Part shown: positions 52,490-63,612 of the stretch, in pieces
Layout of the letters: the number at the start of each line of letters is the position of its first letter
Numbering within the stretch: the first letter of the stretch is position 1
Translations under genes and position numbers: made by a program
From: Taudactylus pleione
Taxonomy: Eukaryota > Chordata > Amphibia > Anura > Myobatrachidae
Reading direction: 5' to 3'
DNA length: 64,000 nt
Assembly (NCBI GenBank): GCA_031769625.1
Contig: JAUIMM010000169.1
Coordinates: 10,846,001 to 10,910,000, forward strand
The notes under the pieces: generated by a model
What the model was told of the DNA's origin: nothing
Seen by the model: only the letters and a program-made list of their open reading frames with translations
Database searches by the model: none

Positions 52490-54523
52490 GTGCATGCATC
52501 TACTAATCTAGGATGAGTACTAGAAGTGCATGCATCTACTACTCTATGATGAGTACTAGAAGTGCATGCATCTACTAATCTAGGAAGAGTACTAGAAGTG
52601 CATGTATCTACTAATCTAAGAAGAGTACTAGAAGTGTATGTATTTACTAATCTAGGATGAGTACTAGAAGTGCATGTATCTACTAATCTAGGATGAGTAC
52701 TAAAAGTGCATGTATCTACTAAACTACTAGGATGAGTACTAGAAGTGCATGTATCTACTAATCTAGGATGAGTACTAAAAGTGCATGTATCTACTAAACT
52801 ACTAGGATGAGTACTAGAAGTGCATGTATCTACTAAACTACTAGAATGAATACTAGAAGTACGTGTATCTACTAAACTACTAGAATGAGTACTAGAAGTG
52901 TATGTATCTACTAAACTACTAGGATAAATAGTAGAAGTGCATGTATCTACTAAACTAGTAGGATGTGTACTAGTAGTGCATGCATCTACTAATCTAGGAT
53001 GAGTACTAGAAGTGCATGTATTTACTAAACTACTAGGATGAGTACTAGAAGTGCATGCATCTACTACTCTATGATGAGTACTAGAAGTGCATGCATCTAC
53101 TAATCTATGATGTGTACTAGAAGTGCATGTATCTACTAATCTACTAGGAAGAGTACTAGAAGTGCATGTATCTACTAATATAAGAAGAGTACTAGAAGTG
53201 TATGTATTTACTAATCTAGGATGAGTACTAGAAGTGCATGTATCTACTAATCTAGGATGAGTACTAAAAGTGCATGTATCTACTAAACTACTAGGATGAG
53301 TACTAGAAGTGCATGTATCTACTAAACTACTAGAATGAATACTAGAAGTACGTGTATCTACTATACTACTAGAATGAGTACTAGAAGTGTATGTATCTAC
53401 TAAACTACTAGGATAAATAGTAGAAGTGCATGTATCTACTAAACTAGTAGGATGTGTACTAGTAGTGCATGCATCTACTAATCTAGGATGAATACTAGAA
53501 GTGCATGTATTTACTAAACTACTAGGATGAGTACTAGAAGTGCATGCATCTACTACTCTATGATGAGTACTAGAAGTGCATGCATCTACTAATCTATGAT
53601 GTGTACTAGAAGTGCATGTATCTACTAATCTACTAGGAAGAGTACTAGAAGTGCATGTATCTACTAATCTAAGAAGAGTACTAGAAGTGTATGTATTTAC
53701 TAATCTAGGATGAGTACTAGAAGTGCATGTATCTACTTATCTAGGATGAGTACTAAAAGTGCATGTATCTACTAAACTACTAGGATGAGTACTAGAAGTG
53801 CATGTATCTACTAAACTACTAGAATGAATACTAGAAGTACGTGTATCTACTATACTACTAGAATGAGTACTAGAAGTGTATGTATCTACTAAACTACTAG
53901 GATAAATAGTAGAAGTGCATGTATCTACTAAACTAGTAGGATGTGTACTAGAAGTGCATGTATCTACTAATCTACTAGGAAGAGTACTAGAAGTGCATGT
54001 ATCTACTAATCTAAGAAGAGTACTAGAAGTGTATGTATTTACTAATCTAGGATGAGTACTAGAAGTGCATGTATCTACTAATCTAGGATGAGTACTAAAA
54101 GTGCATGTATCTACTAAACTACTAGGATGAGTACTAGAAGTGCATGTATCTACTAAACTACTAGAATGAATACTAGAAGTACATGTATCTACTAAACTAC
54201 TAGAATGAGTACTAGAAGTGTAAGTATCTACTAATCTAGGATGATACTAGAAGTGCATGTACCATATCTACTAATCTAGGATGAGTACTAGAAGTGCATG
54301 ATACTAATCTAGGATGAGTACTAGAAGTGCATGTGTCTGCTAAACTACTAGGATGAGTACTAGAAGTGTATGTATCTACTAAACTACTAGGAAGAGGAGT
54401 ACTAGAAGTGCATGTATCTACTAAACTACTAGGAAGAGGAGTACTAGAAGTGCATGTATCTACTAAACTACTAGGAAGAGGAGTACTAGAAGTGCATGTA
54501 TCGACAAAAGTATTAGGATGAGA
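52490..54523. repeat. 36-39 bp satellite, block 2, with higher-order repeat of about 0.5 kb
   Basis: Same unit family. A diagnostic variant CATCTACTACTCTATGATGA occurs at about 52533, 53058 and 53547, and flanking variant order (AAGAAGAGTACTAGAAGTGT, TTTACTAATCTAGG, CGTGTATCTACTATACTACT) repeats with it, giving a higher-order period near 490-525 bp. The last units carry AGGAAGAGGAGTACTAGAAG. Confidence 0.93.
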
Positions 54524-54539
54524 TTCAAGCAATGTGCAT

Positions 54540-55314
54540 AGCAGTGCACATAGAAATTTGAAAGCCTGCTGGCCATCCAGACATAGTAGAAACACCATTA
54601 GGCTGCTAATAATGAAGACCAGTCTGTTTTAGGATTGCCAAGGACTTCCTTCAACTGATTAAAAATAGACTGAGCATCAACTGTGAAAAGTCTCTGAACA
54701 GACAAAAAAAATTCAACTGGACTATGTTCATCATTGTGGACAGCATAACAATGTGGTGACAGTCAGTGGTGTAATCTGTAATTAGAGAAAGCACTTTTCT
54801 ATTTAGGGAGGACACAAGGTTTTGTAGTACAACATTGTGTATGGCCACAATTAAATCATTTTGGATGTGATTACTCAGATAGGAAGCATTTCCAGACATT
54901 GTTTTGCCATCATGGGGTCATATTTTTCAGCATATTTACAAGATTAGGAAATAAACCTCTTTCAAGACTATCACATTTCTCATTCTGACCCCTGACAGGT
55001 TTCCACCTATTGCCAAGCACAGAACTATGGCAGTCAGTTGCTTTATTACACTTCAGTTATGGCACCGTAGTTCTTCCTGTTTAGGCAGACAAGTCTGCTT
55101 GCCTTCATCTAACATTACATCAGTGGGTTTCACTGCATTAAAACATGTCCATGATGCACGGCTGAATACAGGAGATTTACACAGTTGATGACTTTTTAAA
55201 CGTTCACTAGGCTTATGCCAGTTTCTGAATTCCTTAATAATAAATGCTGAATCAGTGTGACCTTTGCTAGCAGCATCATTACAGGGAAAAAAGAAGCGTA
55301 ATGCTGCAACCTTT
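54540..55314 (-). pseudogene. hAT transposase remnant (ZMYM1/TTF-like), truncated by LTR
   Basis: Minus-strand pieces: SKGHTDSAFIIKEFRNWHKP with SERLKSHQ (zinc-finger end), FSRASWTCFNAVK, LCLAIGGNLSG / LERGLFPNLVNMLK, SYLSNHIQNDLIVAIHNVVL and KVLSLITDYTTDCHHI (region of the first catalytic Asp: DYTTDCHH where DETTD is usual). Several frameshifts. The N-terminus is replaced by the LTR at 55315. Confidence 0.7.
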
Positions 55315-56668
55315 TGTCGAAGTTGAATAATTGAGTGAGACAAGTTCAGTTTAAAATTTAATCGCAGCGACGCCATCTTGCGAATGGCCGCAAGACTCCA
55401 TGTTGGAAATGAGATCGCAAGACACCATTTTGTGTGGTCAGCATTAATTCAAGTTATAACCCAGGAGCTAAGAACAGATGGCAATGTTTTTGTTAACCTA
55501 CCAAGGGCAACGGGAAAAACCAGCTGTCTGAGTAGAAGTAAATAAGAAGAGACAATGGGTATTTTTACATACAAATTGGGAATCCCTGGATGCAGATAAA
55601 GTATAGTTGTGGCAATTGTAATATAATATCTACACAATTGGATTTGCCTGAATCCTAGACAGGATGTCTCCAAATCCCACAATTTGAGGTGATAATACAT
55701 TTGCATTTCACACAAGAGTCTGTGAGAACAAAAGAGATTTTTGTTTTCCTTTGAACACAGCAGGTGGGAGCCTGCTGACAGAGGGCATGTAGAATTTCAA
55801 CCCTCAGCCATCCACACTGCTGGATGTTCACTTCGTGTATGAGAGATTATGCACTTAAATCTCACCCATTAATAACTAGCGTCCTTACCAAACCCCGAAT
55901 ACCCACACACTACATGTTCGCACATAAAGTTCCATTAGCATCAAATTGTATGATTCAAGTTGGTTAAGTTAGATATCAAAAACCTCTATTTCTTAGCATT
56001 TAAACTAAGGTATTATACATGATAAGCAAGGTATGTTTGGTCTCGTTCTGATGCGTACGCTTTTTACAGAATCCCGGTGTTATCGGTGGAGAGATCGCAT
56101 CATGCAAACTCAAGTTACGGATCGCAGAACTTACAAGCAACAAAATGTTTTAGTTGATGGAATGTTACAGGAGGCGTTACCAGAAAGACTCCTACTGTTA
56201 GAGGCAGGGAAAGTCTATTTGAAACAACCTGTTAAATGTGTCGTTACATATGCTTCTCCTCTGGGAACCAATGAGATCAGCAGGAAGTTCTCCCTTTGTC
56301 CTGTTTCAGTCTGGGGGGGGGAATAAATACACGTGTCCAAACACTGGTTTGCCAGTTCATGCTGAATTTTGGGTGAACTGAGGATATCTAGTCAGAAGTC
56401 TATCTCTGGGTCCAGAGGCGCAGCGTATGTATTACCGTACTTGGTCTGTATTATTTCCTTTTACGCCTAAATTATGTATGTATAGATTGCGTGTAACTGA
56501 CTGTACTTTTACCTGAATAATACTTGTGCATTGGAACCACAAGATTCCACTATTGTCTTTATTTGCGGTCATACTGCGTACGCAATTAGCGTTGTGTTTA
56601 GAGGTTTATAGGCAGGTTTTGTCTTAGAGGTTCTAGGCAGGTGAATCTTAGAGGTTTATAGGCAGGAA
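55315..56668 (+). repeat. Solo LTR-like repeat, copy 2
   Basis: Homologous to 46571-47634 in the same orientation, with an additional segment at about 55443-55850 and extra copies of TTAGAGGTTTATAGGCAGG at the end (56596-56668), which form a short tandem repeat. The TATA-box equivalent is GAATAAATAC at 56321. Confidence 0.6.
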
Positions 56669-56961
56669 TATATTAAAAGGCTTATTTACAAATTCAACAC
56701 TTTGATGGGCTGTATTCTATCCATCTATACTTTTCATAGCAAACAGAAAAGATCTAAACTATGAAGTTTCCTATTAAATTTCTAGATATTCAAAATTGGC
56801 GTACTACACAAAAACACACTGTCCATTTGTCAGTTCACTTACATGAATATTTATGATTTGTGGAAGGAAATTATAATTCCTGGAAGAATCCATACAAACA
56901 CATTGAGAAAACACAAGTTGCACACAGATGGTGACCCTGGTTTATATAAAAAAAAAAAAAA

Positions 56962-57003
<42 letters not shown>

Positions 57004-57099
57004 TATTGTTCTAACATCTTTTTAAACTTACATCTACACTACATTAATTAAAAAAAAACAACACACAAATCCTTGATTTTTCAAAAAGAAATGACCAAA
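56669..57099. other. Unassigned, with (TA)n at 56965-57001
   Basis: No protein motif recognised. Contains an A-run and TA microsatellite. Confidence 0.4.
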
Positions 57100-58015
57100 A
57101 GCTAGTTTGTGATGAATTTATATTTATTTGGCAAATAAAAATGTTTGTACATTGTTTACAAATAAACTCAGTTTTGATTTCCTTAAATTTTTCTCTCATC
57201 AAAGTTTCCACCCTTAGCGGCAAACACAGCAGTGCAAATGCATTCTGTCGGTCAACTTGTCTAAAGTTTCAGCTCAGATTTCAGCCCAACTGTCTTATAG
57301 CAACTCTCATAGGCGATTTTAGCTCATTACTTGCACATCTCGAACAAACTTGTCCAGATGATTCCAATGAAGTTCAGTTGGATTGCATTCAGGGCTCTGG
57401 GGTGGCCAAACCATGATCTTCAGCACCTGTTGTCGTTGTTTTGACTGAAAATACTGTTTACAAACACTGGAGGTATTTTGGGTCATTATCTGGTTGTAGT
57501 GTGAAACCAAGACTAATAAGGTGGGTGGCCAAAAGAAATGGCATGGTGCACCAGGATGTTGTGGTAGCATTTGGAGTACAAAATTCCTTTGATTTTTACG
57601 AAGTCACCAACCGCACCATTTCTGAAACATCCCCAGACCACAATGGAACCTTCTCCATGCTTGACTGTGGGCTGAAAGCAAGTGGGAAGCATGTGCTCGC
57701 CTGTCGCACAATGAGCGTGCGTCCACTTCTTGGACCCAAACACCTCAAACTTTAAATTAGTCTGTGAAAATAACCTTCTTATACTGACTAGTGGTTCAGC
57801 TCCTGTACTATTTTAGCCCACAAGCACCTCTTTTTTTATTTATGGGCCTAAGCAATGGTTTTCGGGCTGCAACACATCCCTTGAAGCCACTGGCTACAAG
57901 ACTGCATTTGACGAATGCGATTGACACTTTTCTTCCTGGTTTCCATCATAACAGCACAGATCTAACAAGCTGTTTGTAATCTGTCCCTTTTGAAACATAC
58001 TCTGATAAATTTGTA
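57100..58015 (-). pseudogene. Second Tc1-family transposase remnant
   Basis: On the minus strand: FQPTVKHGEGSIVVWGCFRN, GDFVKIKGILYSKCYHNILV and HHAI, then the shifted frame with YNQIMTQNTSSVCKQYFQSK (DNDPKHTS region, damaged), VLKIMVWPPQSPECNPTELH and WNHLDKFV. This Tc1 subfamily differs from the one at 1-1309 (VVWGCF rather than VMAGACI). At least two frameshifts; N-terminal part decayed. Confidence 0.82.
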
Positions 58016-58019
58016 ATAA

Positions 58020-59075
58020 ATTTCAATTATTTGTGGTCCGACGAACATACCGGCTTTAACTTTGGCTTCAGATAACTTAGGAAAAAAATTCTTTAAAATA
58101 TTGAAAAGCTTCAGAATCTTAACAAAGAGCCTTTATGAATTGCTTCATAAGGCCTAATTTTATATGCAATGGAGGCATCAATACGTGTCTAGGCTCCACA
58201 ATTGGTTCCTATATGACATTATGTTTTCCTAACTGGAACTTGGTCCGCTTAGGCCATGAGTTCTGTTGGTAATGCGCTGTGTCTGCTCTACTTTCCCATA
58301 AGCAAAGGTAGCAAGGATATTTAGTATACCTGCCTTGCATTCCCATTCGAAAGCCAACAATCTTAAAATCCCCTATCACTGGCCAGGTGTACTCTTTATA
58401 CTTTAAACTCACAAGCACCATTTTCACACTCTCGTAATTTTCTTTGAGCATTATGCAATGAGCCAAAGGAAGAGATGGAAATTTATTTCCATAGTGAAGG
58501 ACAGCTTTTAAGCTTTTTGTAGAACTGTCTATGAAGACGCCAGTCGGAAGGAATGCATGGGATTCCGATTTCTTCAAACAAGCCCTTCACATCATTACAA
58601 TAGCAAAGTCCGTCTTCTTTAGTGAAAAAGCAAGAAAATGCTTCATGACGCTTTCTTTGAGCACTTATTTTAACATTTGTTTCAAGCAAATTCCACTGTT
58701 TCAACCAAGAAGCTAGGACTTCTGCTTTACTTTTGGGCAGGTTCAGATCTCTAAGTCGTTTAGCTCTTTTGAATTAATGAGGCGTGGTTCACAACTTGAT
58801 GATTTGATGATGAAGTCTTCGCTGTCATAGCTACCACTAGAAGTTTGTGATGCAGGCACTTGGGAATCCTTCAGCTCTGGATGAGAAGGTACAGGAACAT
58901 TTTCACTGTGGGGCACTGGAGCAGATGTTGAAGGTAGATCTGTATAAAAAAATCTTCTTGGCATTTTTGCCAGCCCAATGCTTACTTGGGTTAACTATAC
59001 AAAAATAGCAATCTTGAACGTGATCAGTGGGTTCCCTCCATATTCTTTGCACTGCAAACCTCAATTTTTTTTTCT
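58020..59075 (-). pseudogene. Uncharacterised transposon-associated protein family, decayed
   Basis: Minus-strand order: LRFAVQRIWREPTDH and CYFCIVNPSKHW (about 59070-58985), FYTDLPSTSAPVPHSENV, PRLINSKELNDL, KQWNLLETNVKIS, FSCFFTKEDGLCYCNDVKGL, PSDWRLH, then shifted FIDSSTKSLKAVL, FPSLPLAHCIMLKENYESVK, VIGDFKIVGFRMGMQ, YPCYLCLWESRADTAHYQ, and after stops EPRHVLMPPLHIKLGLMKQF and FPKLSEAKVKAGMFVGPQI. From memory this block order recurs in an uncharacterised family dispersed in many animal genomes; I do not know its activity. Conserved Cys (CYFC, CYLCLW) suggest metal binding. Frameshift near 58560 and several stops. Confidence 0.65.
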
Positions 59076-60582
59076 CACCGATACCAGGCTATAAAGAAAA
59101 AATCTATCATAAGCAATGTAAAAATATGAAATATATAGTTTCAATTGGCTTAAAAGATGTATTGTGTCTACTTACCTTCTAAATTGTTTTTGCAGTTATT
59201 ACATGAGAAATGAGATGCAGTTTTTATCTAGACTTCGACTGGGTAGTTTAAAATAAGTTTCATAGGCTTCACAAAGCTTTAAATTCGTAGTCAAAGCTAA
59301 TTTTGTATCTCTTGTTTTGATAAATTTGCCACAAATATAGCAAAATTAGTCTACATCGTGTTTACAACTTCTTGAGGCCTTTTTTGGACCTAGCGTCACA
59401 CAAATATATTGTGTTGTTAGTGATCTCATGTGACAAATTAATGTTCTGCACTCTGCTAGTTAAGTCTACTCTGTTCTGTGTAGATCTGAATTTGTTTGTC
59501 TATGCTTAGCTGCCTTTTGCCAAGTGACAGGTCAAAGGGTTAGATCCTCCTTTTTTGTTACTACTCAGTTATCTGTGCATGAGTTGCTGACAGGCTGTGT
59601 TGAGTCTCCTCTACCCCAGAGACTTATATCGTCTTACTGTGCATGGTTTATTCTCTTATTTGTTACATGTACAATGATCTATTCTGCAGAACTACAGCTA
59701 TATTATATAGACAATCATTCCAGTCTGTATTGATAAAAGGTTTACAGTTCCAGAAATCATCGTCTGTGCACTGAGAGATGGACATGGTTTAGCTATCTGA
59801 ATAGTTACACATTGCTTGTCCCCTTCCCTTACTTACTAAAATACGCTTCTCCTTATATGGTAATTCAAAAACTTGAATATTTATTGAACATTGTAACAGG
59901 GACCAAAGCAAAGTTTTTCAAAATAAACGAAGGTTTTGGTTATTATTCGATATTACAAATGGAGGCCGTTGCCACCCTTTCCCAACCCAGAAATGGCAGC
60001 AGACTGTCAATCATGGACAGTCTGCTGCTGGACTGTGTGTGAGATCGCAGACCCATACTGCACATTCACAGTACAAGTCAGGCGCATGTGCAGGAATGCC
60101 AGGACTGATGTTCCATTCCCAAATAGAAGGGGGCCCATCCGCAGGGGCACTGCATGGCTGCGATCAATCTCCCCTGCTGGATCAAAGATTGTGGATTGAT
60201 TATGCTGTCTGCCACAGTCTGAATGTATCGAGTACCGAGCTGCTCATGAGCCTGCCAGAGTGTGTATGAAGTCAGCCACTCAACCCCAGAACCTGTGTAA
60301 TTTAGGAGTGTCTCGTTTTATGGGATTGTGAGACAGTTTGTGGCCCTGACAAAGTTCAAACCTAGGCAAAAACCTAATCCTGGCCAAACTACATCACCAT
60401 GCCAAATTTGGTGGAGCTAGGGAAAAAACTCTGGCCGTGCATAAAGGACAGACACACACACACACACTTTTTTGCTTAGTATATAGATGTAAAGGCTGCT
60501 TTGTACTGTGTTTTATGTGCCTGTACAGAGCTTATGCAGAAACTGTTACTGGCACTTGTCAATGCTCTTTTGTGCCAATAAT
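59076..60582. other. Unassigned interspersed DNA
   Basis: No motif-bearing ORF. A run of CACACACACAC lies near 60450. Could contain the remaining part of the element above. Confidence 0.35.
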
Positions 60583-60897
60583 CAGGGGCGCCAAGAGGGC
60601 GGGGGAGTGCATATATATTACCCAGGCCCGGGTTTCCTGAGGGGCCCGGCGGGGACCCTCGTCCGGCGCCGCCCCCTCCCTCACAACAGTCCAGCAGTCA
60701 CCCATGCCTGTGGGGGGGAGCGATCACACTGATCGTGCCCCCCCCCCCCTGGCTTTGCGCCGGGCTGAGGTGGCTCAGAGCGCCCCCTGTCGGCACTGCA
60801 AATCCTTTTTTTTTTCCGGGAAGGGGGCGCGGCTATGCCTCCTGCGATTAGGCCACGCCCCCATTACCCGGGCCCACAGCAGCTCTCGGCCGGCCTG
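60583..60897. mobile_element. hAT MITE, second copy of the 33950 family
   Basis: CAGGGGCGCCAAGAGGG at the left; reversed right end CAGGCCGGCCGAGAGC. TSD CCAATAAT (60575-60582) / CCAATAAG (60898-60905). Shares GGCCCGGG..TTTCCTGAG, GGGGGGAGCGATCACACTGA and GCGATTAGGCCACGCCCCC with 33950-34312. Confidence 0.9.
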
Positions 60898-60905
60898 CCA
60901 ATAAG

Positions 60906-61492
60906 TATTAATGAACTGCACCATTTATGAGGAGAGCAATTGGTTTTATTTTCTTTCTTTGTTTCTCTCTGTCTGAGGAAAACATTCATTTTAATTTGGA
61001 ACACATTGCAGGATGCATATTGGCTCAGGGTGATTAGTTTATCTGCTTACTTCTTAGCTAAAGTTCCCAGTATGCTATATCTTACCCCAGCTGAACAGCC
61101 CAGATAACTACAAGATAAGGGCCCTGCCTAACGTACCCAAAGCTTTCTATGCTGCAAAAACGAAGTTCTAGTGTGATTTGCACTTGATCTATTGCTAATA
61201 TTTGGAGTTTTCACTGAAGCACAAAAAAAAAAAAAAGTAAGACTGAAAGGAAATATATACAGCAAATGAGATGGCAGCACAAAGAAGAAAACACACAGGA
61301 AGAGAAGTTTAGAACCCATGTGAGAACAACCACAGAGCATGAGATGATCAGCAATGGTCACAGCTCAGTACCCCTATAGAGGACCACTGAAGAACACTAA
61401 TCACAGAGAACCCAGAATAATAGGGACATTATACTCCCAGATCTCCAATACTGACATGGGACAGTAGTACGACCCTTGTGGAATGAAGTCTG
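60906..61492. other. Unassigned
   Basis: No recognised feature. Confidence 0.3.
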
Positions 61493-61920
61493 TATGAAAT
61501 CCCAGCACTCGAGATGCCTGCTGTCAATATACCGACAGTGGCATCCTGATGCTCAAGATCCCGACAAGGGTGTGGTAAGTATGTTAACCGCCCCCCCCTT
61601 TCTCCCCCTAACCCTCTGTTCCTACATCCTAACACTAACCCTCCCCCCTACTCTAACCCTCCCCATTAGTGCCTAAACCTAACCCTCCCCCAGTGGATCC
61701 TAAACCTAACCTTAACCTCTCCCTCCCTAAACCTAACACCCCATTCACCCCCCCCCCCCCCCCCTCCCCGGCCAAGACCAAACCAGCCCCACTATACTTA
61801 CTTCTGATCGGCATCCTGGCTGTTGGGATTCTGGCGTCAGGATTTCCACTACTGTCGGTATTCCGGCACTGGTATTCTGGCCGGGTAGAGGCATTCCAGC
61901 GCCGGGATTTCATCAGCAGG
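61493..61920. mobile_element. MITE with C-rich (telomere-like complement) core
   Basis: TGAAATCCCAGCACTCGAG at the left and CCAGCGCCGGGATTTCATC at the right. The centre at about 61585-61770 is CTAACCCTCCCCC-type sequence plus a C-run of about 17. Opposite orientation to 30745-31074. Confidence 0.7.
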
Positions 61921-62092
61921 GATGCCGTTTGTACGTATGTTAACTACATCACCTTGGAGGCTATGATTACTAATAAAGGGGAAATATAAGAAAAAAATTG
62001 CTATTATTGATTCTGACGGCATCCCACAGCCTCCACACTTTGGATAAAAGGGAATTTTGTAATACCAAAGCAGGAAAATCTTGCCTCCTACA

Positions 62093-62235
62093 GGAGGAGA
62101 TGTATCAAGCCTTGGAGAGTGATAAAGTAGAGTAGTTGCCCAAAGCAACCAATCAGCTTCTAACAGTCATTTAAAAGACTGTGCTAGATAAATGACAGTC
62201 ATAGATTGGTTGCTTTGGGCAACTTCTCACACAGA
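62093..62235. mobile_element. Palindromic MITE (GAGATGTATCAAGCC ends)
   Basis: TTGCCCAAAGCAACCAATC at the left pairs with GATTGGTTGCTTTGGGCAA at the right; TGACTGTTAG and ACTGTCATTTA arms lie inside. Confidence 0.75.
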
Positions 62236-62269
62236 ATCAGATTGGCTACTACTGTATCAATGCCTAATC

Positions 62270-62579
62270 CAGTGGTTCCCAAACTCTCTCGAATCACGGC
62301 ACCCCAGGGTATCAGCATTTTTTCTACAGCCCCCCTGGGCCGAAAGTGTCTTATTTAGTAAATTGTGCTTATATGTCACCCTTAAGTTCAGTTACGTGGT
62401 GGTTGACAGGGCTGCACTTCTTTTTGTCAACATTTTTTGATTGACAGTAATTAGCAGTGGTTTTGCCTATCACATTGACAAAAATAATTTTATGTGGTAA
62501 TGGACCACCAACCCAAGGCACCCCTGTAAGTGCCCTGATGCACCCCAGGGTGCCACGGCACACAGTTTGGGAACCACTG
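62270..62579. mobile_element. hAT MITE (CAGTGGTTCCCAAACT ends)
   Basis: Perfect 16-bp terminal repeat (AGTTTGGGAACCACTG at the right). Flanks GCCTAATC (62262-62269) and GTCTTATC (62580-62587) match at 6 of 8, an aged TSD. Confidence 0.85.
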
Positions 62580-62587
62580 GTCTTATC

Positions 62588-62898
62588 GGTTTCTCTCGAC
62601 TGTCCATAGTGAGTTCATAAGACTCACTGTAGGAAGTGAGAATAGAAATTCCACCACAGATGAAAACACTGAAACAGCAATTCCTTCCTCAATGTTTTAA
62701 AAAGATTAACCCATTTTTCTTCTAAGGATAGACTGGCTTATGAAATAGAAGTCCACTTCTCCCAATGTAATTGCCTTTCAACTATTTTATACTGTTCAAA
62801 ACATTGTTTTTCATCAATAGTAATGCAAGAAATTTGCTGAACAACTACTAAATATGATCTAACACCAGACCAACTTAGATTTTCCTTTGAGGGTAGCC
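62588..62898. other. Unassigned
   Basis: No recognised feature. Confidence 0.3.
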
Positions 62899-63221
62899 TA
62901 AAGCTGGGCATCCACTATACAATTTTTCTGTCAGTTATCTGTCCAATCTAGCTGGTTGGAATGAAAACCTGGCAATGTCTGGGAGCAAATGACAATCGAT
63001 CATATGGTTTTAAACACTGAAAAAAGGTAAAAAAAATTGATTAAATTGGTTACATTTGTGTTTTAACCAGTTTGTCTGAACAACCATTTTTGGCTATTTT
63101 CCAGTGTTTGTGAGCAAATGGACAATTGTCATTTGCTCCCATACATTACCAGGTTTTCATTCCAACCAGCCAGATTGGACAGATATCTGACAGATAATTG
63201 TATAGTGGATGGCCAGCTTTA
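62899..63221. mobile_element. Palindromic MITE (W family), uninterrupted copy
   Basis: TAAAGCTGGGCATCCACTATAC / GTATAGTGGATGGCCAGCTTTA arms, with GACAATTGTCATTTGCTCCC where the copy at 25415-26312 has its insertion. Confidence 0.85.
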
Positions 63222-63359
63222 GCCAGGAAAAATTAGCTAATTACTCTGTAATATTTTGAGCTACCCACTTTATTATAGTCCACACAGGCATTGTAAAACT
63301 CATCACACTGGCTATGAAACATTGTTTGGTTTAGTTTCCCTCATTCCCTCGATGCCAGG

Positions 63360-63612
63360 GCTCGGGATCCCGGTGGTCAGAATCCAAACACCGGCATCCT
63401 GACAGGGTTAGGATACTGACTCCGGTTGGTAAATATTCTAATCCTATCCCTAAACCTCCCTCCCCGCTACCTAAGCCTAATCCTCTCCCCCCCTGCATGC
63501 TAACCCTAAACCTCCCCCCCTAGTGCCTAACCCCCTTACCGTAGGGATGCTGGTGCCAGGATTCTGATTGGAGTCGGAATTTTGGTGCCGGCATCCCGAC
63601 CGCTGGGATTTA
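63360..63612. mobile_element. MITE with C-rich core, third copy
   Basis: GCTCGGGATCCCGGTGGTCAG at the left and GCCGGCATCCCGACCGCTGG at the right, with CCTAAACCTCCCTCCCC-like interior. Same family as 30745 and 61493. Confidence 0.7.

Noticed and set aside
54236..54598. ORF with repeated DTCTSSTPLPSS
   Set aside because: Translation of the satellite on the minus strand; no start context or family.
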